Below are positions 1 to 7,629 of a stretch of DNA of 11,006 bases, piece by piece. Position numbers and translations under genes: made by a program. The number at the start of each line of letters is the position of its first letter. Within the stretch, counting starts at the first letter, position 1. The stretch is taken from contig JAGBHJ010000275.1 in NCBI GenBank assembly GCA_017935525.1, positions 1 to 11,006 on the forward strand, written 5' to 3'. Source of the DNA: Clostridia bacterium (lineage in GTDB: Bacteria; Bacillota; Clostridia; HGM11327). The notes beneath the pieces are model-generated. The model did no database searches and was not told where the DNA came from. It saw only the letters and a list, made by a program, of their open reading frames with translations.

Positions 1-1
1 G

Positions 2-907
2 GAGCTTGTTGGCGTTTTTACAAGGAGAACGCCCGAAAGCGTAAAGACGGTATTTGAGGATACAAAGGTATATAAGGCTGACGACGTGATGTCCTTTAAG
101 GGCAAGATAGACGTTATTATAATCTGCGGGGGCAGTGCAACAGACCTGCCTACCATGACTCCCATGCTGGCAGAGCATTTTAACGTTATAGACAGCTTTG
201 ACACCCACGCCAAGATCCCCCAGCACTATGCGGCAGTAAACGATGCGGCAACAAAGGGCGGTAATATCGGCATGATATCCGTGGGCTGGGACCCCGGAAT
301 GTTTTCCCTCAACAGACTGTATGCAAATTCCATCCTTGTGGACGGCAACGACTATACGTTCTGGGGCAAGGGCGTAAGCCAGGGTCATTCCGACGCCATC
401 AGACGCATTGACGGCGTGCAGGATGCAAAGCAGTACACCGTACCTGTTGAGGCAGCGCTGGAAAGCGTAAGAAATAACGAAAATCCCACACTTACCACAA
501 GACAAAAGCATACCAGAGTTTGCTATGTTGTGGCAAAGGAGGGCGCAGATAAGGCAAGGATCGAGCAGGAGATCGTTACAATGCCCAACTACTTTGCGGA
601 TTATGACACCACGGTAAACTTTATTTCTCAGGAGGAGCTGGACCGTGACCACGGCGGCATTCCCCACGGCGGTGTTGTTATCAGAAGCGGTAAGACGGGC
701 AAGGCGGGGGAGAATAACCACACAATAGAGTATAAGCTGAAGCTGGACTCCAACCCCGAATTTACCGCAAGCGTTCTTGTGTGCTACGCAAGGGCGGCGT
801 ACAGAATGAATCAGCGCGGTGAGATAGGCTGTAAGACTGTGTTTGACGTCAGACCTGCCGACACCATCGCAAAAAGTTATGATGAAATATTAGCGCATAT
901 GCTTTGA
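2..907 (+). CDS. ddh: meso-diaminopimelate D-dehydrogenase, 5'-truncated by window edge
   Basis: This enzyme performs NADPH-dependent reductive amination of L-2-amino-6-oxopimelate (the acyclic form of tetrahydrodipicolinate) to meso-DAP, in one step, in the cytoplasm. The reading frame is open from base 2. The first visible residues ELVGVFTRR continue without a break into the later motifs, so the apparent GTG/ATG starts at 86/89 are internal codons. Recognised family segments are VFTRR near the cofactor domain, CGGSATDLP, NVIDSFDTHAKIPQHY, GWDPGMFSLNR, FWGKGVSQGHSDA and HGGVVIRSGKTG. 301 residues are visible; with about 25 missing N-terminal residues (the Rossmann GxGxxG) the full length would be about 326, normal for the family. 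It ends with TGA at 905-907, 28 bases before the aspartate kinase, with which it shares the lysine pathway. Family assignment is firm. The start and promoter lie outside the window. Confidence 0.95.
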   Translation, partial: ELVGVFTRRTPESVKTVFEDTKVYKADDVMSFKGKIDVIIICGGSATDLPTMTPMLAEHFNVIDSFDTHAKIPQHYAAVNDAATKGGNIGMISVGWDPGMFSLNRLYANSILVDGNDYTFWGKGVSQGHSDAIRRIDGVQDAKQYTVPVEAALESVRNNENPTLTTRQKHTRVCYVVAKEGADKARIEQEIVTMPNYFADYDTTVNFISQEELDRDHGGIPHGGVVIRSGKTGKAGENNHTIEYKLKLDSNPEFTASVLVCYARAAYRMNQRGEIGCKTVFDVRPADTIAKSYDEILAHML

Positions 908-935
908 TAATAAAAGATTTTTCAGGAGAACAGAT

Positions 936-2255
936 ATGTTAAAGGTATTAAAGTTTGGCGGCAGCTCATTGGCGGACGCAAATCAGTTCAAAAAGGTTGC
1001 CGAGATAATCAAGAGCGAAAACAGCAGAAGATACATAGTTGCTTCTGCACCGGGCAAGAGAAATTCATCCGACACAAAGGTAACGGATATGCTCCTTACC
1101 TGCTTTAAGCTGGCGTCGGAAAAGAACCCCATTGACGATATTTTTGAGAAGGTAACCTCAAGATACAACGGCATTATTGCCGATCTTGGTCTGGACCTTA
1201 ATCTGGAGGAGGATTTTGCAAAGATCAAGTTTGCTATTCTCAACCACGTTGGCAGCGACTACGTTGCATCAAGAGGTGAGTACCTCAACTCCAGAATTCT
1301 GGCGGCATACCTGGGCTTTGACTTTGTGGATGCGGCTGACGGCGTGTTCTTTAAGGACAACGGCACGTTTGATGCAGAAAAGACAAATGCCGCGCTGAAG
1401 GATATGCTCCAGTACCATGAGTACGCGGTTATCCCCGGATTTTACGGCTCCATGCCCAACGGCACCATAAAGACATTCTCCCGCGGTGGCTCCGATATCA
1501 CAGGCTCCATCGTTGCAAGAGCAGTGGAGGCTGACCTGTACGAAAACTGGACGGACACATCAGGTATGCTGATGGCAGACCCCAGAATAGTTGACGACCC
1601 CAAGCCCATTGCGGAGATCACTTACACAGAACTGAGAGAGCTTTCTTACATGGGTGCTTCCGTATTCCATGAGGATGCTATTTCACCCGTAAAGAAGGCA
1701 GATATTCCGATAAATATCAGAAACACAAACCGTCCCGACGACAAGGGTACGCTCATCGTTCCCAAGTCCAACGTTGTCAGCGAGCACATCATCACGGGCG
1801 TTGTGGGCAGAAAGGGCTTTACTGCTATATTTGTAGAAAAGGATATGATGAACTCCGAGGTAGGCTTTGGCAGAAAGGTGCTTGAGGTTATTGAAAAGCA
1901 CGGCGTTTGCTTTGAGCATTTGCCCTCGGGTATCGATACGATGTCCGTTGTGGTAAGCTCCAAGGACATCAAGGAGATCAAGGGAAACATTACTGCAGAG
2001 CTTGTTAAGGCTGTTGACCCCGACTCCATCACTCTGTTTGAAAACCTTGCCCTGGTAGCGGTGGTTGGTAGAGGTATGATCAGAACGGAGGGTACTGCTA
2101 TGCGTACGTTTAAGGCGTTGGCGGATGCTCACGTAAACGTAAGAATGATCGACCAGGGCTCCAGCGAGCTTAACATCATAATCGGTATTGAGGAGAAGGA
2201 TTACGAAACGGCAATCAAGGCTATCTATGCTGAATTCGTAAAGTCAAATAATTGA
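936..2255 (+). CDS. lysC: Aspartate kinase, single-chain with two ACT domains
   Basis: It phosphorylates L-aspartate with ATP to 4-phospho-L-aspartate, the first step toward lysine, threonine and methionine. At 439 residues it has the normal monofunctional length. The amino-acid-kinase domain covers about residues 1-285, with the nucleotide loop KFGGSS (6-11), GEYLNSR (114-120), the SRGGSDITG substrate/ATP loop (182-190) and NWTDTSGMLMADPR (204-217). Two C-terminal ACT domains follow (about 290-360 and 372-436, the latter with RMIDQGSSELNI at 403-414), so feedback inhibition by an end product is expected from the family; which amino acid inhibits cannot be read from sequence. The start is supported by AGGAGA at 924-929, six bases from the ATG. 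Its place between ddh and lysA suggests a lysine-committed isozyme (inference). Confidence 0.95.
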   Translation: MLKVLKFGGSSLADANQFKKVAEIIKSENSRRYIVASAPGKRNSSDTKVTDMLLTCFKLASEKNPIDDIFEKVTSRYNGIIADLGLDLNLEEDFAKIKFAILNHVGSDYVASRGEYLNSRILAAYLGFDFVDAADGVFFKDNGTFDAEKTNAALKDMLQYHEYAVIPGFYGSMPNGTIKTFSRGGSDITGSIVARAVEADLYENWTDTSGMLMADPRIVDDPKPIAEITYTELRELSYMGASVFHEDAISPVKKADIPINIRNTNRPDDKGTLIVPKSNVVSEHIITGVVGRKGFTAIFVEKDMMNSEVGFGRKVLEVIEKHGVCFEHLPSGIDTMSVVVSSKDIKEIKGNITAELVKAVDPDSITLFENLALVAVVGRGMIRTEGTAMRTFKALADAHVNVRMIDQGSSELNIIIGIEEKDYETAIKAIYAEFVKSNN

Positions 2256-2297
2256 TAACAACAAAGGATAAGACGTATTAGAAAGGTACGGTGGAAT

Positions 2298-3611
2298 ATG
2301 GATCTCAGTAATATATGCGAAAATATATCCGTAAATTCCAAAAATCACGTCTGCTTTGCGGGACAGGACGTCTGTGACCTTGCAAGAGATTACGGCACGC
2401 CCCTGTACCTTATGGATGAGGAGAGGATACGCCGCAACTGTAAGGTGTATGCTGAGGCTGTGAGAGAATTCTTCGGAGAGGGCTCAATGGTGCTTTACGC
2501 CAGCAAGGCGTGCTCCTTTGCAAGGATGTACTCCATCATAAATGATGAGGGCCTTGGCACGGACGTTGTTTCCTCGGGTGAGCTTTTTACCGCGTTGAGG
2601 GTGGGCTTTTCTGCGGAGAATATGTTCTTCCACAGCAACAACAAGACGGACGATGATATTTATTACGCCATAGACAACGGTGTAGGCCACTTTGTGGTGG
2701 ATAACGCCGAGGAGCTGGAGGCAATAAACAGAATAGCAGGGGAAAAGGGTATAAAGCAGGGCGTATTGCTGAGGCTAACACCCGGCATAGACCCCCACAC
2801 GTATGCGGCGGTGGCAACGGGTAAGGTGGATTCCAAATTCGGCTCTGCAATAGAAACAGGGCAGGCGGAGGAGATAACTGCCCTCGCCGTTGGCCTTGAG
2901 AATATTGACCTTGAGGGCTTCCATTGCCACGTTGGTTCCCAGGTGTTTGATGCAGAGGTTTATATCCGTTCAACGGACATAATGCTGACCTTTATTAAGG
3001 AAATGCAGGACAAGCTGGGCTATACCGCGCGTTTGCTGGACATTGGCGGCGGATTTGGCGTAAGATACGTGGAGGATGACCCCTATATAGACATCAGAGA
3101 GGGTATCAGACAGACAGCGGAGTCAATGCACAAAAAGGCAGAGGAGCTCGGTATCAAAATGCCCGTAGTATTTATGGAGCCCGGCAGAAGCATTGTGGCG
3201 GATGCGGGCATGACGGTCTATACGGTGGGAACTGTAAAGAGGATACCCAGGTATAAGAACTACGTTTCCATAGACGGAGGCATGGCGGACAACCCCAGAT
3301 TTGCGCTTTACGGCTCAAAATACACTCTTGCCCTTGCCAACAGAGCAAACGACGAGGCGACCTTTGAGTGCTCCGTGGTTGGCAGATGCTGTGAGAGTGG
3401 AGATATAATTCAGGAAAAGGTTATGCTCCCCGACGGTATCAAGAGAAACGATATAATTGCGGTGATGACAACGGGTGCTTATAATTACTCAATGTCATCA
3501 AATTACAACAGACTCGGCAAGCCGCCGATAGTAATGCTCAATAAGGGTGAAAGCTACGTCGCAGTAAGACGGCAGACCCTTGAGGATATAATGTCTAACG
3601 ACGTTTACTAA
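2298..3611 (+). CDS. lysA: Diaminopimelate decarboxylase
   Basis: This PLP enzyme decarboxylates meso-DAP to L-lysine, the last step of the pathway and the direct continuation of the ddh product. It is a fold-type III (alanine-racemase-like barrel) protein of 437 residues. Visible motifs are YASK with the expected PLP lysine K70, GLGTDVVSSGEL (85-95), HSNNKTDDDI (112-121), HCHVGSQ (209-215), the glycine-rich phosphate-binding DIGGGFG (248-254), EPGRS (294-298), CESGD (365-369, whose Cys acts across the dimer interface in the family) and GAYNYSMSSNYN (393-404). All key residues are present, so it should be active. The Shine-Dalgarno site is ambiguous: AAAGG at 2282-2286 is eleven bases from the ATG and GGTGG at 2290-2294 only three, which may mean moderate translation. 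It follows lysC by 42 bases, the largest gap within the gene block. Confidence 0.95.
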   Translation: MDLSNICENISVNSKNHVCFAGQDVCDLARDYGTPLYLMDEERIRRNCKVYAEAVREFFGEGSMVLYASKACSFARMYSIINDEGLGTDVVSSGELFTALRVGFSAENMFFHSNNKTDDDIYYAIDNGVGHFVVDNAEELEAINRIAGEKGIKQGVLLRLTPGIDPHTYAAVATGKVDSKFGSAIETGQAEEITALAVGLENIDLEGFHCHVGSQVFDAEVYIRSTDIMLTFIKEMQDKLGYTARLLDIGGGFGVRYVEDDPYIDIREGIRQTAESMHKKAEELGIKMPVVFMEPGRSIVADAGMTVYTVGTVKRIPRYKNYVSIDGGMADNPRFALYGSKYTLALANRANDEATFECSVVGRCCESGDIIQEKVMLPDGIKRNDIIAVMTTGAYNYSMSSNYNRLGKPPIVMLNKGESYVAVRRQTLEDIMSNDVY

Positions 3612-3633
3612 AATAAAAGTACGGAGAATATTT

Positions 3634-5268
3634 ATGCCGATAACGGAAATATTGGAACAAAACGCAAGGCTCTACGGCGACGAGACTGCCCTGGTGGAGA
3701 TCAACCCCGAGTTTGAGCCCGGCAGCAGAATTACGTGGAGGGATTACGCACTTATTCAGCCTCAGGCAGGAGAGCCCTTCCGCAGAGAGATCACGTGGCA
3801 GGATTTTGACAAAAAGGCAAACAGATTTGCAAATCTTCTGTTTACAAGAGGATGCCACAAGGGCGACAAGATAGCAATATTGCTTATGAACTCATTGGAG
3901 TGGTTGCCCATTTACTTTGGAATATTAAAGGCGGGGGCTATTGCCGTACCGCTTAATTACAGATACACAGCAGACGAGATCAAATACTGTCTTGACAAGG
4001 CTGATTGCTCCATGCTGGTGTTTGGCCCTGAATTTATAGGCAGAATGGAGGAGATCTGTGACAGGATCCCCAAGATAAAAAATCTGTTCTACGTGGGCGA
4101 GGATTGTCCCGTTTTTGCGGACAACTACGACAAGCTCATCGTTTATTGCTCATCCCATGCACCCAAGGTGTCTATTATGGATGACGACGATGCGGCAATA
4201 TACTTCTCATCGGGTACAACGGGCTTCCCCAAGGCGATATTGCATGACCACACAAGCCTCATGCATGCCGCAAAGACGGAGCAGAACCACCATTCCCAGA
4301 CGCATGACGACGTATTTCTTTGCATACCGCCCCTTTACCATACGGGTGCAAAGATGCACTGGTTCGGTAGCTTTTTGGTGGGTGGTAAGGCGGTGTTGCT
4401 TAAGGGCACAAAGCCTGAGTGGATACTGAAGGCAGCGTCCGACGAGCAATGCTCAATAGTATGGCTTTTGGTGCCGTGGGCGCAGGATATTCTGGATACT
4501 ATCGAAAGAGGCGACATAAACCTTGATGACTACGATCTGGAAAAGTGGCGCTTGATGCACATTGGCGCACAGCCCGTTCCGCCGTCATTGATCAAGAGAT
4601 GGATGGAGGTCTTCCCGAACCACAGCTACGACACAAACTATGGCTTGTCCGAGTCCATTGGCCCCGGATGCGTACACCTTGGCGTGGAGAATATACATAA
4701 GGTGGGCGCCATCGGCAAGGCGGGTTACGGCTGGCAGACGAGAATTGTTGACGAAAATTGTAACACGGTAAAGAAGGGCGAGGTCGGCGAGCTTTGCGTA
4801 TATGGCCCCGGAGTTATGAAGTGCTACTATAAGGACGAAAAGTCTACAAACGAATCCATCAAGAACGGCTGGCTTTTGACGGGTGATATGGCTATGGAGG
4901 ATCCCGACGGATTTATCTTTTTGGTGGACAGAAAGAAGGACGTTATCATCACGGGCGGAGAAAATCTGTACCCCGTGCAGATAGAGGACTTTATCCGCCG
5001 CCATGAGGCAGTAAAGGACGTTGCGGTTATCGGCTTGCCAGACCCCAGACTGGGTGAGATCGCGGCGGCAATTATTGAGGTCAAGGAGGGCTTTGAATGC
5101 ACGGAGCAGCAAATGAACGACTTCTGCTCGGGAATGCCCAGATACAAGCGCCCCAGAAAGATCATTTTTGCAACAGTCCCCAGAAATCCTACGGGAAAGA
5201 TAGAAAAGCCCAAGCTTCGTGAGATCTATTGCGGCGAGAGCCTTGTGGCACAGCAGATAGAAAAGTAA
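3634..5268 (+). CDS. AMP-forming acyl-CoA synthetase (class I adenylate-forming ligase), acid substrate unknown
   Basis: It is expected to activate a carboxylic acid with ATP to an acyl-adenylate and transfer the acyl group to CoA. The 544-residue protein has the full ANL-superfamily motif set: SSGTTGFPK phosphate loop (192-200), YGLSES (336-341), LTGDMA with the adenosine-binding Asp (415-420), the hinge region DRKKDVIITGGEN (432-444) and the C-terminal PTGKIEKPKLRE (519-530) with the probable catalytic lysine K522. No transmembrane segment or signal peptide is apparent. The N-terminus contains two similar short segments, ITWRDY and ITWQDF (33-38 and 53-58), separated by a 14-residue linker. 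GGAGA at 3623-3627 supports the ATG. Its position directly before iorAB suggests an aryl acid or branched-chain acid as substrate, but medium-chain fatty acids cannot be excluded from sequence alone. Confidence 0.88.
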   Translation: MPITEILEQNARLYGDETALVEINPEFEPGSRITWRDYALIQPQAGEPFRREITWQDFDKKANRFANLLFTRGCHKGDKIAILLMNSLEWLPIYFGILKAGAIAVPLNYRYTADEIKYCLDKADCSMLVFGPEFIGRMEEICDRIPKIKNLFYVGEDCPVFADNYDKLIVYCSSHAPKVSIMDDDDAAIYFSSGTTGFPKAILHDHTSLMHAAKTEQNHHSQTHDDVFLCIPPLYHTGAKMHWFGSFLVGGKAVLLKGTKPEWILKAASDEQCSIVWLLVPWAQDILDTIERGDINLDDYDLEKWRLMHIGAQPVPPSLIKRWMEVFPNHSYDTNYGLSESIGPGCVHLGVENIHKVGAIGKAGYGWQTRIVDENCNTVKKGEVGELCVYGPGVMKCYYKDEKSTNESIKNGWLLTGDMAMEDPDGFIFLVDRKKDVIITGGENLYPVQIEDFIRRHEAVKDVAVIGLPDPRLGEIAAAIIEVKEGFECTEQQMNDFCSGMPRYKRPRKIIFATVPRNPTGKIEKPKLREIYCGESLVAQQIEK

Positions 5269-5287
5269 AAGAGGATAAAGAAATATT

Positions 5288-7024
5288 ATGGCAAAAAAAT
5301 TATTACTCGGTAATGCGGCGGTAGCAAGAGGCGCATGGGAGGCAGGCGTAAGAGTGGTCTCCTCCTACCCCGGCACACCCTCCACCGAGATCACAGAGAA
5401 TATGGTGCAGTACGACGACGTTTTTGTTGAGTGGGCACCCAACGAAAAGGTAGCCGCAGAGGTTGCCATTGGTGCTTCCATTGCAGGAGGCAGAGCAATG
5501 ACCTGCTGTAAGCACGTTGGACTTAACGTTATGGCTGACCCGATATTTACGGTAAGCTATATCGGCTCAAACGGCGGCTTGGTCATCTGCGTGGCGGATG
5601 ACCCCGGTATGCATTCGTCACAGAATGAGCAGGATTCCCGTCACTATGCAAAGGCAGCAAAGATGCTGATGCTGGAGCCTGCAGATTCAAGCGAGTGTAA
5701 GGAATATACAAAGAAGGCTTTTGAGCTTTCCGAAAAGTACGACGTTCCTTGCTTTATAAGACTTTCCACAAGAGTATCCCACTCACAGAGCTTGGTTGAG
5801 CTTTGCGACAAGGATGACGTGGAGCTGAAGCCCTACGAAAAGAACATTGCCAAGCACGTTATGATGCCGGGCAACGCCATCAAGCGCCACGTTGTGGTAG
5901 AGGAAAGACACAGGGCGTTGGTTGAGCTGGCTGAGGACTGTGAATTCAACACGGTCGAGGACAATGGCTCCGATATCGGCGTTATTACATCGGGTATCAG
6001 CGATATGTACGCAAGAGATGCCTTGGGTGACAAGGTCAATTACCTCAAGCTTGGCATGGTTTACCCCCTGCCCGAAAAGCTGATAAAGGATTTTGCCGCA
6101 AAATGCAATAAGGTCTACGTTATCGAGGAGCTTGATCCCTTTATTGAGGAGCATTGCAAGGCGATGGGCGTTGACGTTATCGGCAAGGATGTATTCACAC
6201 TTTTGGGCGAATACACACCTGCGATGATAGCAAAGGCTGTGCTGGGCGAGGATGCAAAGGAATATAACGAGGTAAACGAGGCTCTGCCCAACCGTCCTCC
6301 CGTTATGTGCGCAGGCTGTCCTCACAGAGGTACGTTCTACGTGCTTAAGAAGCTGGGCCTTACGGTTTCCGGCGACATCGGATGCTATACCTTGGGTGCG
6401 GTGGCTCCCTTGGCATCTGTTGACACCACCATATGTATGGGTGCGTCCGTAAGTGCGGCACACGGTATGGCAAAGGCAAGGGGCGAGGAGTTCAACAAGA
6501 AGCTTGTAAGCGTTATAGGCGACTCCACGTTTATGCATTCAGGTATCACGGGTCTTATTGACATCGTTTATAACAAGGGCAACAATACTGTAATTATTCT
6601 GGACAACTCCATTACAGGTATGACGGGCCACCAGGATAACCCCACAACGGGCAAGACCATCCGCGGAGAGGCTACAAAGCAAGTGGATCTGTTGAAGCTT
6701 TGCCAGGCGGTGGGCATTGACCACGTTGTTGTGGCAGACCCCTTTGACGTAAAGAATTTTGAGAAGATAGTAAAGGCTGAGGTGGAAAGAGATGAGCCCT
6801 CCGTTATTATCGCTCAAAGACCCTGCGCATTGCTGAAGACTGTAAAGTATTCCGGCAGATGTGAGATCACGGACAAGTGCAAAAAGTGTAAGATCTGTAT
6901 GAAGCTGGGTTGCCCTGCCATCAGCGTAAGAGACGGTGCAGTGGTGATAGATGCTACACAGTGTAACGGTTGCGGACTTTGTACTAACGTATGTCCTTTT
7001 GGCGCAATAGAAAAAAGAGATTGA
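5288..7024 (+). CDS. iorA: Indolepyruvate:ferredoxin oxidoreductase, alpha subunit
   Basis: This is the thiamine-diphosphate and iron-sulfur subunit of an oxygen-sensitive complex that oxidatively decarboxylates arylpyruvates (indolepyruvate, phenylpyruvate, hydroxyphenylpyruvate) to aryl-acetyl-CoA, reducing ferredoxin; the reaction is reversible. The order in the 578 residues is an N-terminal pyrimidine-binding domain with SSYPGTPSTEI (25-35), a middle transketolase-C-like domain, CAGCPHRG (341-348), GDIGCYTLG (362-370), and the TPP/Mg site beginning IGDSTFMHSG (410-419) and reaching LDNSITGMTGHQ (438-449). The C-terminal ferredoxin domain carries C531/C534/C537/C542 and C559/C562/C565/C569, two 4Fe-4S sites, all cysteines intact. 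The only Shine-Dalgarno-like stretch is GAGG at 5271-5274, thirteen bases before the ATG, so initiation may depend on coupling to the upstream gene (inference). iorB follows after 18 bases. Confidence 0.95.
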   Translation: MAKKLLLGNAAVARGAWEAGVRVVSSYPGTPSTEITENMVQYDDVFVEWAPNEKVAAEVAIGASIAGGRAMTCCKHVGLNVMADPIFTVSYIGSNGGLVICVADDPGMHSSQNEQDSRHYAKAAKMLMLEPADSSECKEYTKKAFELSEKYDVPCFIRLSTRVSHSQSLVELCDKDDVELKPYEKNIAKHVMMPGNAIKRHVVVEERHRALVELAEDCEFNTVEDNGSDIGVITSGISDMYARDALGDKVNYLKLGMVYPLPEKLIKDFAAKCNKVYVIEELDPFIEEHCKAMGVDVIGKDVFTLLGEYTPAMIAKAVLGEDAKEYNEVNEALPNRPPVMCAGCPHRGTFYVLKKLGLTVSGDIGCYTLGAVAPLASVDTTICMGASVSAAHGMAKARGEEFNKKLVSVIGDSTFMHSGITGLIDIVYNKGNNTVIILDNSITGMTGHQDNPTTGKTIRGEATKQVDLLKLCQAVGIDHVVVADPFDVKNFEKIVKAEVERDEPSVIIAQRPCALLKTVKYSGRCEITDKCKKCKICMKLGCPAISVRDGAVVIDATQCNGCGLCTNVCPFGAIEKRD

Positions 7025-7042
7025 TGTTGGGAGGATGACGGT

Positions 7043-7612
7043 ATGAGTACAAAGAATATAATGATTGTAGGCGTTGGCGGACAGGGCACGCTGCTTGCAA
7101 GCCGTATCCTTGGTAATGCGGTTATCAAGGAGGGCTATGACGTAAAGGTGTCCGAGGTGCACGGCATGAGCCAGCGCGGCGGAAGCGTTGTTACATACGT
7201 AAAGTTTGGTGACAAGGTAAATTCTCCCATTGTGGGCAAGGGCGAGGCTGATATTATTCTTGCCTTTGAGCTGTTGGAGGCGTACAGAGCACTTCCGTAC
7301 TTAAAAAAGGGTGGCAAAATGATCATCAACGATCAGCAGATAGATCCCATGCCCGTAATAACGGGTGTGGTGGAGTATCCTGCAGATATCGGCAATAAGC
7401 TGAGCGCCTTGTGTGATTGCACGGTAACGGATGCTTTGGCATTGGCGCAAGAGGCGGGCAATACCAAGGCTGTAAACGTGGTGCTTATCGGTGTTATGGC
7501 AAAAAATACGGAGATTCCCTACGACGTTTGGGTAGAAACGATAAAAGAAACTGTTCCCGCAAGATTCCTTGAGGCAAATCTTAAGGCATTTGATCTGGGA
7601 TACGGCATTTGA
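7043..7612 (+). CDS. iorB: Indolepyruvate:ferredoxin oxidoreductase, beta subunit
   Basis: It is the small partner of IorA in the arylpyruvate:ferredoxin oxidoreductase, corresponding to the gamma-type domain of pyruvate:ferredoxin oxidoreductases. The 189 residues are the usual length. The dinucleotide-fold-like start GVGGQGTLLASRILG (10-24), the family signature SEVHGMSQRGGSV (37-49) and the later EADIILAFELLEAYRALPYL are all present. It contains no iron-sulfur motif of its own, as expected since the clusters are on IorA. GGGAGGA at 7029-7035 gives a strong Shine-Dalgarno site seven bases before the ATG, much stronger than that of iorA. The pairing and close spacing of the two subunits support stoichiometric expression. 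Confidence 0.95.
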   Translation: MSTKNIMIVGVGGQGTLLASRILGNAVIKEGYDVKVSEVHGMSQRGGSVVTYVKFGDKVNSPIVGKGEADIILAFELLEAYRALPYLKKGGKMIINDQQIDPMPVITGVVEYPADIGNKLSALCDCTVTDALALAQEAGNTKAVNVVLIGVMAKNTEIPYDVWVETIKETVPARFLEANLKAFDLGYGI

Positions 7613-7615
7613 ATA

Positions 7616-7622
7616 TAAGGAG
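7616..7622 (+). promoter_or_regulatory. Ribosome binding site deciding the start of the phenylacetate-CoA ligase gene
   Basis: TAAGGAG lies seven bases before the ATG at 7630. The reading frame is also open to a TTG at 7609 that overlaps the iorB stop codon, but that codon lies upstream of this Shine-Dalgarno site and has none of its own, so 7630 is the supported start. Confidence 0.85.
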
Positions 7623-7629
7623 TGGAAAT

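Noticed and set aside
86..907. Start of the diaminopimelate dehydrogenase at GTG 86 or ATG 89
   Set aside because: The frame is open to base 2 and the upstream residues ELVGVFTRR match the family's N-terminal region, so these codons are internal and the gene is cut by the window edge.
2256..2297. Possible promoter or attenuator in the lysC-lysA gap
   Set aside because: The 42 bases contain no hairpin and no -35/-10 pair; only weak Shine-Dalgarno-like words are present.
5783..6538. Minus-strand open frame of 251 codons opposite iorA
   Set aside because: Low-complexity His/Leu/Val-rich translation without recognisable domain; a shadow of iorA. The same holds for the minus-strand frame at 9571-10284 opposite the aminotransferase.
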